Shown here: one piece after another, positions 17,678 to 26,650 of the stretch
How the letters are laid out: the number at the start of each line of letters is the position of its first letter
How positions within the stretch are numbered: the stretch's first letter is position 1
NCBI GenBank assembly: GCA_030653365.1
Contig: JAURZL010000007.1
Location: 560,011 to 624,010, forward strand
Direction of reading: 5' to 3'
Length of the DNA stretch: 64,000 nt
DNA from: Anaerolineaceae bacterium
GTDB lineage: Bacteria > Chloroflexota > Anaerolineae > Anaerolineales > Anaerolineaceae
Program-made: the position numbers and the translations under genes
The notes under the pieces: model-generated
Databases searched by the model: none
What the model was told of the DNA's origin: nothing
The model's input: the letters and a program-made list of their open reading frames with translations, nothing else

Positions 17678-18328
17678 ATGAAAATAGCAATACTAGGTGG
17701 AACCGGTAAGGAAGGAATGGGAATTGGTTATCGATGGGCAAAAGCTGGCCACCAAATCATAATTGGATCGCGACAGGAAAGTAAGGCTTTAGAGGCTTCA
17801 GAAAAACTTGAGGAGATGCTTGGTGGAAAAATAAAAATTGAAGGAAAAGAAAACCTTGAGGCTGCAAATGAAGCTGAATTATTGGTATTAACTGTTCCCT
17901 TTAGCGCTCATAAAGCGATGTGTGAATATATCAAACCTGCAAGCCAGGGAAAAATATTGATAGATGTAACTGTTCCACTTGTTCCTCCCAAAGTTACAAA
18001 AGTTCAAATGCCACCTGCGGGTAGTGCAACATTAGAAGCAAAGGAAATTTTGGGTGAAAATACCAGCGTTGTTGCAGCATTTCAAAACATATCTTATGAA
18101 CATCTCCTGGAAGATGGTGAAGTTGCTTGCGATGTACTCGTTGCAGGTGACAGTAAAGCCTCACGTGAGGTTGTAATCAAGTTGATTCAAGAAGCTGGAT
18201 TGGTAGGCCTCGATGCTGGTCCTATTGAAAACTCAGTTGTGATAGAAGGATTAACTTCAATTCTAATAGGAATCAATAAACAATTTGGGATTCACGACGC
18301 TGGCATAAAAATCACCGGAATCTCGTAA
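17678..18328 (+). CDS. npdG: F420-dependent NADP reductase (NpdG/Fno family)
   Basis: The start is the ATG at 17678, because AAGGA (17665-17669) is correctly spaced and would overlap the upstream ATG at 17669. The 216-residue protein has a Rossmann N-terminus ILGGTGKEGMGIGYRWAKAG with GSR after strand two (NADP preference), the PFSAH segment, and SVVAAFQNISYEHL. The family moves hydride between F420H2 and NADP. cofE begins at the very next base after its stop, so the genes are coupled. Confidence 0.92.
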   Translation: MKIAILGGTGKEGMGIGYRWAKAGHQIIIGSRQESKALEASEKLEEMLGGKIKIEGKENLEAANEAELLVLTVPFSAHKAMCEYIKPASQGKILIDVTVPLVPPKVTKVQMPPAGSATLEAKEILGENTSVVAAFQNISYEHLLEDGEVACDVLVAGDSKASREVVIKLIQEAGLVGLDAGPIENSVVIEGLTSILIGINKQFGIHDAGIKITGIS

Positions 18329-19096
18329 ATGAAATTAACCGCTTTTGCATTTGAGAATTTTCCTGAAATAGAATTTTCATCGTCCCTGTCAAATATCATT
18401 TTAATTTCAGCAGAAGATAATCAATGGGTTTGGGAGGATGGAGATATTCTTGTTGTCGCCCAGAAGATTGTATCCAAATCTGAAAATCGTATTGTAAATT
18501 TAGAGGAAGTAGAACCTGGAAATTTAGCGAATCAGTATGCAAATATATCAGGAAAAGACCCTAGATTAGTCGAACTCATCCTGAGAGAATCAAATAAAAT
18601 TATAAGAACTCGAAAAGGTCTAATCATTGTTCAGCACAGATTAGGTTTCATCTGTGCTAATGCAGGTATAGATCATTCAAATGTCAGAGGGAAAGATAAT
18701 AATCCTGATCTTTGGGTTTTGCTTTTACCTGAAAATCCTGATTTTTCAGCCAAGACAATAAGATCTGCCATAACTAAGAAAACCGGTAAAAATATTGGTG
18801 TCATCATTATTGATTCCCATGGACGGCCCTGGAGAAACGGAGTGGTAGGGGTGTCTATTGGACTGAGTGGGGTGCCTGGAATTATTGATCGCAGAGGTGC
18901 TTTGGATAGATTTGGGTATCAATTGCGAGTAACAGAAATTGGCGCAGCGGATGAATTGGCTGCTACTGCATCCATTCTGATGGGTCAAGCAAATGAAGGA
19001 CGCCCGGTAGTGGTCATTCGAGGCTTCCCATATAATCTTCGGGAAAGCGAACTTTCCGAGATAATACGTAGTGAAAAAGATGATTTATTTCGGTAG
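18329..19096 (+). CDS. cofE: Coenzyme F420-0:L-glutamate ligase
   Basis: The 255-residue protein matches CofE by GDILVVAQKIVSKSENR near residue 39, the FICANAGIDHSNV loop near residue 110 and IDSHGRPWRNGVVG near residue 155, which includes metal and nucleotide contacts. CofE adds glutamates to F420-0 using GTP. The ATG directly follows the npdG stop. It is a stand-alone archaeal-length ligase without the nitroreductase-like C-terminal domain of actinobacterial FbiB. cofD and cofG/cofH are not in the window. Confidence 0.95.
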   Translation: MKLTAFAFENFPEIEFSSSLSNIILISAEDNQWVWEDGDILVVAQKIVSKSENRIVNLEEVEPGNLANQYANISGKDPRLVELILRESNKIIRTRKGLIIVQHRLGFICANAGIDHSNVRGKDNNPDLWVLLLPENPDFSAKTIRSAITKKTGKNIGVIIIDSHGRPWRNGVVGVSIGLSGVPGIIDRRGALDRFGYQLRVTEIGAADELAATASILMGQANEGRPVVVIRGFPYNLRESELSEIIRSEKDDLFR

Positions 19097-19180
19097 CTGA
19101 GTTATTATTATTGTATAATTAAGTTGTCTGACATTTCAACTGATTTTAGAATTTTCTATGTTTGGGATTGGAGTCAAACC

Positions 19181-19810
19181 ATGAGCTTGTGGGTTATTGT
19201 TCCTGTAAAACCCTTAAGAAGATCAAAGTCAAAGCTAACCAATGTATTATCTGAAGATGAAAGAGCTGTTTTAAATCTAAATATGTACGAAAACACGCTT
19301 AAAGCTCTAAAAGATATATCAATTCCTCATCAAGTTCTCGTCGTCAGCAAGGATTCTTCTGTCTTGTCATTAGCCAGGAGCTATAAAACTAAAACGTTGC
19401 AGGAGGATGGAGAAAGTGGCCTCAATCTGGCGTTAAAAAAGTCAATTCAAGTAATAAAAGCATATTCAGCACAATCAGTTCTTATTCTTCCCGCTGATTT
19501 ACCATTTATTACCAAGGAAGTTATTGAAGGAGTTATGAATTACGTAGAAGAAAAACCGTTTGTATTAATATCTCCTGATCGGAAAATGAATGGAACAAAT
19601 TTATTATTTATGTCACCTCCTGATTTGATTGACTTTAGTTTTGGTCCAGGATCTTTTGAAAGACATGTCAGGCAGGCACAATCACAAAATGTGCATATCG
19701 AAGTAAGAAAATTTGATGGTGTCGAGTTGGATATCGACTCTCCGGAAGATTTAGAATTATTTCAAAAACTGATGTCTTATGAAAGCAAAAATCAATATTT
19801 ACAAATTTAA
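19181..19810 (+). CDS. cofC: 2-phospho-L-lactate (or PEP/3PG) guanylyltransferase CofC
   Basis: The start is the ATG at 19181 ([12 protein letters not shown]), with GGAG 7 bases upstream; the longer TTG frame from 19124 is unsupported. The 209-residue protein has the CofC opening [13 protein letters not shown], the nucleotide loop LPADLPF and the metal Asp in LDIDSPED at the end. CofC activates 2-phospholactate, phosphoenolpyruvate or 3-phosphoglycerate with GTP for F420 synthesis; which one is used here cannot be read from the sequence. The gene follows cofE by 84 bp. Confidence 0.92.
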   Translation: MSLWVIVPVKPLRRSKSKLTNVLSEDERAVLNLNMYENTLKALKDISIPHQVLVVSKDSSVLSLARSYKTKTLQEDGESGLNLALKKSIQVIKAYSAQSVLILPADLPFITKEVIEGVMNYVEEKPFVLISPDRKMNGTNLLFMSPPDLIDFSFGPGSFERHVRQAQSQNVHIEVRKFDGVELDIDSPEDLELFQKLMSYESKNQYLQI

Positions 19811-19830
19811 GGGTGAAATTGGAGGAAAAA

Positions 19831-20829
19831 ATGTTTGAACGGGTAGCATTATATTTACAAGATTCACACGATTTACGCGATGGTCTGGACTATGTAAGAA
19901 TGGCTGAAGATTATGGTTTCGAAGCTGTATGGCAAGCAGAGAGTAGATTGGTTCGTGATGCAATAGTTCCAATGGCTGCTTATGCTGCGGTAACAGAAAA
20001 ACTAAAGGTTGGATCTGGTGTAATTAATAATTGGACCAGAAATATTGGTTTACTTGCTGCAACATTCTTAACTCTTGACGATCTTGCACCAGATAGAATT
20101 ATTTGTGGCATTGGTGCCTGGTGGGATCCTTTGGCAAAGAATGTGGGTATAGATCGTACAAAACCTCTTTTGGCGATGAGAGAGACTGTGGAAGTGCTTA
20201 AACGGCTATTAAACATGGAAAGAGTAAGCTTTGAAGGTGAATTTATTCAAGTATCTGGAATTGAATTAGATGTAGTCCATGGGAGAAGAGAGCCAAGAAA
20301 TGTACCAATAATGATTGGTGCAACTGGCGATAAAATGATGGAACTGACAGGTGAAATTGCAGATGGTTGTGTGCTTAATTATTGTGTTCCTCCGGAATAT
20401 AACATAAAGGCTTTAGAGTTGTTGGATAAAGGTGCAAAAAAAGCCGGAAGAAGGTTTGATGACATTGATCGACCACAATTAGTTGTCTGTTCAGTTGATG
20501 AAGATCATGACAAGGCGATTGATACAACCAGAGAATTATTGACTCAATATTTAGCGCAACAACCACATATTGCAAAAGCATCTGGTGTTTCCTCAGACGT
20601 TGTTGCAGAAATTCAGTCAATTCTTGGTTGGCCAGCAACACATGAGCAAATTCAAAAAGCAAAACATCTGGTACCAGAAGAATTAATTTTGAAGATCACT
20701 GCCTCAGGAACCCCGGATGAAGCAAGGTCTAAGGTAGCAGAATATATTAAGAATGGTTGTACATGTCCAATTTTATATCCTGTTGGTGGCGATATGGAGA
20801 CATTGTTAAAGACATTCTCCCAAAAGTAA
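19831..20829 (+). CDS. LLM-class F420-dependent oxidoreductase (Mer-like)
   Basis: The start is the ATG at 19831, with GGAGG 5 bases before it, rather than the in-frame GTG at 19813. The protein of about 332 residues is a luciferase-like TIM barrel of the bacterial F420 branch: [14 protein letters not shown] near the N-terminus, [23 protein letters not shown] and [22 protein letters not shown]. Members reduce or oxidise diverse substrates with F420; this one is closest in pattern to methylenetetrahydromethanopterin-reductase-like proteins. The substrate is unknown. It ends the F420 block and is followed by a strong terminator. Confidence 0.9.
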   Translation: MFERVALYLQDSHDLRDGLDYVRMAEDYGFEAVWQAESRLVRDAIVPMAAYAAVTEKLKVGSGVINNWTRNIGLLAATFLTLDDLAPDRIICGIGAWWDPLAKNVGIDRTKPLLAMRETVEVLKRLLNMERVSFEGEFIQVSGIELDVVHGRREPRNVPIMIGATGDKMMELTGEIADGCVLNYCVPPEYNIKALELLDKGAKKAGRRFDDIDRPQLVVCSVDEDHDKAIDTTRELLTQYLAQQPHIAKASGVSSDVVAEIQSILGWPATHEQIQKAKHLVPEELILKITASGTPDEARSKVAEYIKNGCTCPILYPVGGDMETLLKTFSQK

Positions 20830-20845
20830 AACCTAATTTGTTTGG

Positions 20846-20887
20846 ATTTGGCTTTATGATTTCTATGAATTCTAAAGCCAAATTTTT
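20846..20887 (+). terminator. Rho-independent terminator after the F420 block
   Basis: ATTTGGCTTTA (20846-20856) and TAAAGCCAAAT (20873-20883) form a perfect 11-bp stem with a 16-base loop, followed by TTTTATA. It lies 17 bases after the LLM oxidoreductase stop and separates the F420 genes from the Mo-hydroxylase operon. Confidence 0.9.
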
Positions 20888-20970
20888 ATAAATAAATTTA
20901 GATTTTGATAAAAATTACTGTTATGATAGTAAAAATACGTGTAGCCATAAAATTAATAATTGATTTATAA

Positions 20971-21777
20971 ATGAACATATATTCAAAAATTTATGAAATA
21001 GAATCTAAGGGTGATACAGCGGTATTATGTGTGGTAACAAAAACCCAGGGTTCTACACCTCGTCATGCTGGCTCTAAAATGATAGTGTTTCCAGATGGGA
21101 ATATCCTGGGTACTGTGGGTGGTGGTGAAATAGAAGCTTTGTGCATTGCAGAATCAAAAAAATTACTTGAAACTGGTATAACGAATAATTTAAAATATAA
21201 ACTTGTTAATCCTGAAGAAGGCGATCCGGGCATATGTGGCGGAGAAGTAGAAGTGTATCTAGAAGTAATCGGAAGAAAAACCAAGTTGTTAATAATCGGT
21301 GCAGGTCACGTTGGGCAAAAACTCGCGTTTCTGGCTAATTGGTTAAGTTTCGAAGTAATTATTATTGATGACAGGGAGGAGCTAATTTCTCCAGAATTCA
21401 TACCGCAGGCGACAAGCCGCTATATGTCTCTTGATTTATTCTTTGAAAACAACAAAATTATCTCTAGGAATGATATTTTTGTTGTTTTGACTACTAGAAA
21501 CCTTGAAATTGATGTACAAAATATACCAGAAATATTGAAATTTACACCAAAGTATATTGGAGTTATTGGCTCCAAGAAACGTTGGATAAAAACAACGGAA
21601 TTATTAAGGAAAAATGGTATATTGGAAACAGAAATTGAGAAAATTTTTTCCCCAATAGGGTTAGATTTAAAGAGTGAAACCCCAGAAGAAATCGCATTAT
21701 CAATTATGGCTGAAATTATGATTATAAAAAATAATGCTTCAGGAGAAAACTTAAGATATTCCCGGAGGAAGAATTGA
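20971..21777 (+). CDS. XdhC/CoxI family Mo-hydroxylase maturation protein
   Basis: The 268-residue protein has the two XdhC parts: an N-terminal domain with TKTQGSTPRHAGSKM near residue 25 and GTVGGGEIEA near residue 49, and a C-terminal Rossmann domain with LLIIGAGHVGQKLA near residue 107 and GVIGSKKR near residue 195. XdhC proteins deliver and sulfurate the molybdenum cofactor of xanthine-dehydrogenase-type enzymes. No clear Shine-Dalgarno precedes the ATG. The gene opens the Mo-hydroxylase operon and its stop overlaps the start of the next gene (TGATG). Confidence 0.93.
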   Translation: MNIYSKIYEIESKGDTAVLCVVTKTQGSTPRHAGSKMIVFPDGNILGTVGGGEIEALCIAESKKLLETGITNNLKYKLVNPEEGDPGICGGEVEVYLEVIGRKTKLLIIGAGHVGQKLAFLANWLSFEVIIIDDREELISPEFIPQATSRYMSLDLFFENNKIISRNDIFVVLTTRNLEIDVQNIPEILKFTPKYIGVIGSKKRWIKTTELLRKNGILETEIEKIFSPIGLDLKSETPEEIALSIMAEIMIIKNNASGENLRYSRRKN

Positions 21778-23183
21778 TGTGGAATAAGTACTACAATGTT
21801 ACTTCAATAGAAAAAGCACTTGAAATATTAAATCAATATCAGGATCGATCAAAAATTGTTGCAGGGGCAACCGATTTGATGATTGAGTTTGAAAAAGGTA
21901 TTAGAAAAAATATTGATATTTTAGTAGACGTCACCCGAATTCCTGGAATTAATCAGATAACATTGGATGAGGATCAAATTATTCATCTGGGACCTTTAGT
22001 TACACATAATGATTGTGCTTCGTCAAAATTAATTCAAGAAAGAGCTTTACCCTTGGCTCAAGCTGCCTGGGAAGTTGGCTCTCCCCAAATTCGTAATAGA
22101 GGAACTATTATTGGTAATTTAATAACTGCTTCTCCTGCGAATGACACAATCACACCATTGATGGCATTAAATGCAAAATTAGTAATAAAATCTTTAGATT
22201 CTCAAAGAGTAGTTTCTTTATCTGATTTTTATCTTGGTGTTAGGAAAACAATTCTGGCATCAAATGAAATGGTTACAGATATTTTCTTCCCAGCATTAAA
22301 ATCATCCGAAACAGGAAGTTTCATAAAATTTGCTTTAAGGCGAGCACAAGCAATCTCTTTAGTAAACGTTGCTGCAATCTGTGAATTTGAGGGGAAAATT
22401 ATAAAAAAAGCGACCATTACATTAGGAGCAGTTGCACCTACAATTATTCATGCAAAAGAAGCGGAGATTTTCCTTATCGATAGAGAGTTGAATGAAGATG
22501 TAATAAACGAAGCTTCAATAATTACTCAAAAAGCAGCGCGGCCAATATCGGATATACGTGGTTCATCAAGCTATCGAAAAACGATGGTAAAAGTCATCAC
22601 AAAAAGGGTATTATCCTCTATTTTGAAATCAAATTCGAATTGTACTCTCCCATCTGATCCTGTACTTTTAGATAATCACATCCCACAAACAAATCTTGAT
22701 GATGAATCTGTCCATGGAGAGAATCTTGAAAAAATTTCTACGAATATAAATGGTAAATATTTCGAATTTGAAAATTGTTTTGATAAAACATTATTGGATC
22801 TTCTCCGTGATGATGCAAAACTAATCGGATCAAAAGAAGGATGTGCGGAAGGTGAATGTGGAGCTTGTACGGTATTTTTGGATGGAAAAGCTGTTATGGC
22901 ATGTATGGTTCCATCAGCCCGAGCCCATGGCGCATCTATCATCACTATTGAAGGTATAAAAAACGACGGTATTATCCATGTTGTCCAGGACTTGTTTATA
23001 AAAGAAGGTGCTGTACAATGTGGTTACTGTACACCAGGTTTTATCATGTCTGCAGTAAAATTACTTGAGGAAAAGCCCACACCATCCCAATTAGAAATTC
23101 GACATGCGATTTCCGGTAATTTATGCCGATGTACTGGCTACTACAAGATAATTTCAGCAATTGAAAAAGCATCAAAAATCTAA
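21777..23183 (+). CDS. Mo-hydroxylase FAD subunit fused to 2Fe-2S subunit (CoxM-CoxS type)
   Basis: The ATG at 21777 overlaps the XdhC stop as TGATG and has GGAGG 8 bases upstream. The 468-residue protein is a fusion. Residues 1 to about 285 form the FAD-binding domain (IVAGATDLMIE, SPQIRNRGTIIGNLITASPA). Residues about 320-468 form the iron-sulfur domain with both [2Fe-2S] motifs, GCAEGECGACTVFLDG with a distal Cys, and QCGYCTPGF with NLCRCTGYY. The order FAD then FeS differs from the FeS-FAD-Mo order of eukaryotic xanthine oxidase. It would pass electrons from the molybdenum subunit encoded two genes downstream. Confidence 0.95.
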   Translation: MWNKYYNVTSIEKALEILNQYQDRSKIVAGATDLMIEFEKGIRKNIDILVDVTRIPGINQITLDEDQIIHLGPLVTHNDCASSKLIQERALPLAQAAWEVGSPQIRNRGTIIGNLITASPANDTITPLMALNAKLVIKSLDSQRVVSLSDFYLGVRKTILASNEMVTDIFFPALKSSETGSFIKFALRRAQAISLVNVAAICEFEGKIIKKATITLGAVAPTIIHAKEAEIFLIDRELNEDVINEASIITQKAARPISDIRGSSSYRKTMVKVITKRVLSSILKSNSNCTLPSDPVLLDNHIPQTNLDDESVHGENLEKISTNINGKYFEFENCFDKTLLDLLRDDAKLIGSKEGCAEGECGACTVFLDGKAVMACMVPSARAHGASIITIEGIKNDGIIHVVQDLFIKEGAVQCGYCTPGFIMSAVKLLEEKPTPSQLEIRHAISGNLCRCTGYYKIISAIEKASKI

Positions 23184-23206
23184 TTTATTGTGTTGGGGAG
23201 GTATTC

Positions 23207-23575
23207 ATGTCTAAGTACGATAATTACGAAGAAAAGCGGCCGGTAACTGATAATAAAATTTATATTCATCCAATCTGGCGTGGTATCGGTTTTGCTTTGC
23301 TGGTTTTTGCTCCGATTATGGGCTATATTGCATCGATTTTGCTTCTAGATATGAATAAACAGTATAAATGGATGCCAATTCCGAGGGACTTATTAATATC
23401 TGGGAGTGATCCATATCTACTAATTAAGTTAATAATTACATTTGTTATCGCATTTTTGATTTTTTTGATTTTTCAATTGATAACATTTTTTTTGTATAGA
23501 GTAGCAGGTCCATCCAGATATGGGCAACTTGATGTTCCCAGAGTAGCTTATAAAGGAAAAAAGTATAAAAGATAA
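23207..23575 (+). CDS. Small two-helix membrane protein inside the Mo-hydroxylase operon
   Basis: The 122-residue protein has a polar N-terminus, two strong membrane segments (GIGFALLVFAPIMGYIASIL near residues 27-48 and IITFVIAFLIFLIFQLITFF near 78-97) and a basic tail. No family is recognised. GGGGAGG precedes the ATG. It lies between the FAD/FeS and molybdenum-subunit genes, so it may anchor the hydroxylase to the membrane or link it to a quinone acceptor. That role is inferred from position only; no heme or metal ligands are obvious. Confidence 0.85.
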   Translation: MSKYDNYEEKRPVTDNKIYIHPIWRGIGFALLVFAPIMGYIASILLLDMNKQYKWMPIPRDLLISGSDPYLLIKLIITFVIAFLIFLIFQLITFFLYRVAGPSRYGQLDVPRVAYKGKKYKR

Positions 23576-23590
23576 ATCTAATGAGGTTTT

Positions 23591-25807
23591 ATGGAAATTG
23601 GAAAAATTCTAAAAAGAGTCGACGCTGAAGCAAAAGTAACTGGGGAGGCGTTATATCCAGGTGATATAAACTTTGAAAACCAGTTATATTTAAAAACTTT
23701 ATTTTCAGAAAAACCCCATGCGGTTGTAAAAAATATAGACACATCTCTTGCAGAAAATATACCTGGAGTAATCCTAATTTTGACTGCAAAAGACGTTCCC
23801 AATAATGAATATGGTCTGATCATGCCTGATCAACCTGTTTTATGCGGACCTGGATCTAATAAGCTATTTGCTGAACGAGTAAGATGTGTATCTGATCAGA
23901 TTGCTTTAATCATTGCTGAGTCTGAGAAGATTGCTCAGATAGCAAAAAATTCGATTATTGTTGAATACGAGGATCTTCCAGTAATAAATAATCCAGACGA
24001 AGCGATGCTGGCTTATTCAGTTTGTATTCATCCTGAAATAGAAAATAATTTATTGCTCCATTATAAAATTCGAGATGGGGATATTGAAAAAGCGTTTTCT
24101 GAGGTGGATGTAATCATTGAAGGAAAATACAGCACACCTATGCAGGAGCACGCATACCTACAACCGGAAGCAGGTTTAAGCTATCTTGATGAAGAAGGAA
24201 GAATAACTGTGATTGTTGCCGGTCAGTGGGTTCATGAGGATCAGGAACAAATCGCGCATGCTTTAAATTTACCATTAGAAAAAGTTCGTGTCATTTATCC
24301 AGCAATCGGTGGTGCATTTGGTGGCCGTGAAGATATGTCAGTTCAGATTACTCTTGCATTAGCCACATTAAGATTATCTGAAATAGGGATGAATCGACCA
24401 GTAAAGACAATTTGGTCAAGAGAAGAATCCATTATTGGACACCACAAAAGACACGCCTATACAATTTATTCAAAATGGGGAGCAACAAAAGAAGGAAAAG
24501 TCCTTGCTGCTGAAGTAAAGGTTGTTGCTGATGCAGGGGCTTATGCATACACTTCTACAAAAGTTCAAGGTAATGCTACCTTGATGTGCACCGGACCATA
24601 CGAAATTCCGAATGTGAAGGTAGATTCATTTACTGTATATACCAATAATGTACCCGGAGGCGCATTCAGAGGATTTGGCGGACCGCAAGCAGCTTTTTCC
24701 GCTGAAATGCAAATGAATAAATTAGCTGATAAATTAAATTTGGACCCAGTTGAAATAAGAATGCGTAACATTTTGAAAGAAGGTTCAAAATTACCCGTAA
24801 AGTCTTCTATGCCTGCAGGAGTAAGTTTACCTGAGGTAGTAGAACGATGTGCGCTTGAAGCAGGCTGGAGGAAAATTGATGGCAATTGGACAAATCCTGC
24901 TCTTCGGATACCATCTGGAAACGGAAAGATTAAAGGATTAGGTTTTGCATGTGGGTATAAAAATATTGGATTTTCGTTTGGTGCTCCAGAAAATTGTTGG
25001 GCAACTATCGAATTAATCGGTAGTATTGAAATAGAAAAAGTTATCCTCTATCATGCTGGAGCTGAAGTAGGACAAGGATCACACACTGTCTTTTGCCAGA
25101 TGGCAGCCGATGCGGTGGGTGTTGATATCAATAAAGTAGAACTGGTTGCTTCTGATACCAGTACATCTGATAATTCAGGCAGCGTCTCCGCCTCCCGAAT
25201 GACTTTTATGGCTGGAAATTCTATCTTTGGTGCAGGGAAATTGGCTCTTGAAAAATGGAAAAATGAAGAGAGACCTGCGATTGGAAGATTTCAGTATAAA
25301 CCACCGAAAACTACACCCTATGATAAAGACACGGGAGAATGTATTCCCAATTTTTCATATGGATATGTTGCAGAAGCCGTTGAGGCAGAAGTTGATACCG
25401 AAACTGGAGAAGTTCATTTAACCAAGGTTATCTGCGCAGACGATGTTGGAAAAGCAATAAACCCCCAATTGGTGGTAGGTCAAATTGAAGGGGCAATTGT
25501 TCAGGCAGCTGGTTATGGATTAATGGAAAATTTCATTCAGGAAGAGGGGTATGTAAAAACCAGTCTACTATCCACCTACTTAATCCCTACTGTATTAGAT
25601 ATTCCTGATGAAATTGAGTCCATCATAATGGAACATCCTGATCCTAATGGTCCTTGGGGTGCACGTGGTGTTGGTGAGATGCCTTATATTCCCTTAGTTC
25701 CTGCTATTAGCTCAGCAATCCATTCTGCAACAGGTATTTGGATGGATCGATTTCCTATGACCCCGGAAACTGTCCTGCGTGGTTTAGGAAAAATTGATGA
25801 TGAATAA
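23591..25807 (+). CDS. Molybdopterin-binding (large) subunit of a xanthine dehydrogenase-family hydroxylase
   Basis: The 738-residue protein has the two Ald_Xan_dh domains: the small a/b hammerhead at residues about 14-130 (KVTGEALYPGDI) and the molybdopterin-binding part. Cofactor motifs are GGAFGGREDMSVQ near residue 240, PGGAFRGFGGPQ near 357, GAEVGQGSHTVF near 490 and GARGVGEMPY with the catalytic Glu at 696. It hydroxylates a heterocycle or aldehyde. The neighbours ssnA, yqeB and yqeC-mocA suggest the labile-selenium subclass, where a non-protein selenium replaces the terminal sulfur; there is no in-frame TGA to suggest selenocysteine. The substrate is unknown; purines are plausible. Confidence 0.95.
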   Translation: MEIGKILKRVDAEAKVTGEALYPGDINFENQLYLKTLFSEKPHAVVKNIDTSLAENIPGVILILTAKDVPNNEYGLIMPDQPVLCGPGSNKLFAERVRCVSDQIALIIAESEKIAQIAKNSIIVEYEDLPVINNPDEAMLAYSVCIHPEIENNLLLHYKIRDGDIEKAFSEVDVIIEGKYSTPMQEHAYLQPEAGLSYLDEEGRITVIVAGQWVHEDQEQIAHALNLPLEKVRVIYPAIGGAFGGREDMSVQITLALATLRLSEIGMNRPVKTIWSREESIIGHHKRHAYTIYSKWGATKEGKVLAAEVKVVADAGAYAYTSTKVQGNATLMCTGPYEIPNVKVDSFTVYTNNVPGGAFRGFGGPQAAFSAEMQMNKLADKLNLDPVEIRMRNILKEGSKLPVKSSMPAGVSLPEVVERCALEAGWRKIDGNWTNPALRIPSGNGKIKGLGFACGYKNIGFSFGAPENCWATIELIGSIEIEKVILYHAGAEVGQGSHTVFCQMAADAVGVDINKVELVASDTSTSDNSGSVSASRMTFMAGNSIFGAGKLALEKWKNEERPAIGRFQYKPPKTTPYDKDTGECIPNFSYGYVAEAVEAEVDTETGEVHLTKVICADDVGKAINPQLVVGQIEGAIVQAAGYGLMENFIQEEGYVKTSLLSTYLIPTVLDIPDEIESIIMEHPDPNGPWGARGVGEMPYIPLVPAISSAIHSATGIWMDRFPMTPETVLRGLGKIDDE

Positions 25808-25846
25808 ATAGATCATTTTTTGTTCTATTGCTATTTGAGGAGAAAA

Positions 25847-26650
25847 ATGAATATATTAATTCGTGGTGGTGGTGACCTTGGTAGTGGGGTTGCCTTTCGC
25901 CTTCACAATGTTGGTTGGAATGTTGTCATCACAGAAATTGAACAACCCCTTGTTTTGCGACGATCAGTCTCATTCGGAAATGCGATCTATGAAGGCCAAA
26001 TGTCCGTTGAAGGTGTTCAGGCAAAGTACCTGGAAAATCCAGATGATATTCCTAAATTACTGGGGAATCGAGTAATTCCGGTTTTAATTTCTTCGGAAAA
26101 CTTCATTTTTACTTCGTATCAACCCACCATTATTGTTGATGCAAGATTATTAAAAAGAACTGTAGAATATTCAATTGAAACGTGGCCGATGATTATTGGT
26201 CTTGGCCCTGGATTTAAAGTCAGCGAAAATTGCCATGCAATTATTGAGACAAATCGCGGCCATTATCTTGGAAGGGTTATTTGGGAAGGAGAGGCTATTG
26301 CTGACACTGGTATCCCGGGAATTGTATCTAATAAAAATCATGAAAGGGTATTAAGAGCACCTGATAGTGGGTATATTGAATCAAAATTTGCTATTGGTGA
26401 TATCTTCAAAAAAGATGCAATTATTGGTTTTGTTGCTGGACAACCAATAATTGCCCCCTTTGATGGTTGCCTGCGGGGTTTGATGCACAATGGTATTTAT
26501 GTAAAAAAAGGGATAAAGATTGGCGATCTTGATCCTAGAATAGACCTGAACTTAACAAAATTCATCTCAGAAAAATCATTGGCTATCGCGGGTGGAGTAT
26601 TGGAAGCAATTCTTAGATATAATTTTTTACAAAATAATGAAAATTTCTAG
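25847..26650 (+). CDS. yqeB: Selenium-dependent molybdenum hydroxylase accessory protein (YqeB/EF2563 family)
   Basis: The start is the ATG at 25847, with GAGGAG 4 bases upstream; the longer frame from 25820 lacks support. The 267-residue protein opens with the Rossmann-like ILIRGGGDLGSGVAFRL and has VSFGNAIYEGQMSVEGV further on, with a C-terminal biotinyl-like beta region (APDSGYIE, IIAPFDGCLRG). The EF2563/YqeB family co-occurs with selenium-dependent Mo hydroxylases and is thought to help insert labile selenium. The next gene starts inside its 3' end. Confidence 0.9.
   Translation: MNILIRGGGDLGSGVAFRLHNVGWNVVITEIEQPLVLRRSVSFGNAIYEGQMSVEGVQAKYLENPDDIPKLLGNRVIPVLISSENFIFTSYQPTIIVDARLLKRTVEYSIETWPMIIGLGPGFKVSENCHAIIETNRGHYLGRVIWEGEAIADTGIPGIVSNKNHERVLRAPDSGYIESKFAIGDIFKKDAIIGFVAGQPIIAPFDGCLRGLMHNGIYVKKGIKIGDLDPRIDLNLTKFISEKSLAIAGGVLEAILRYNFLQNNENF

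Noticed and set aside
23591..25807. Possible selenocysteine (in-frame TGA) in the Mo-hydroxylase subunit
   Set aside because: The frame is open to its normal end; the selenium of this enzyme class is a non-protein ligand, so no TGA is needed.
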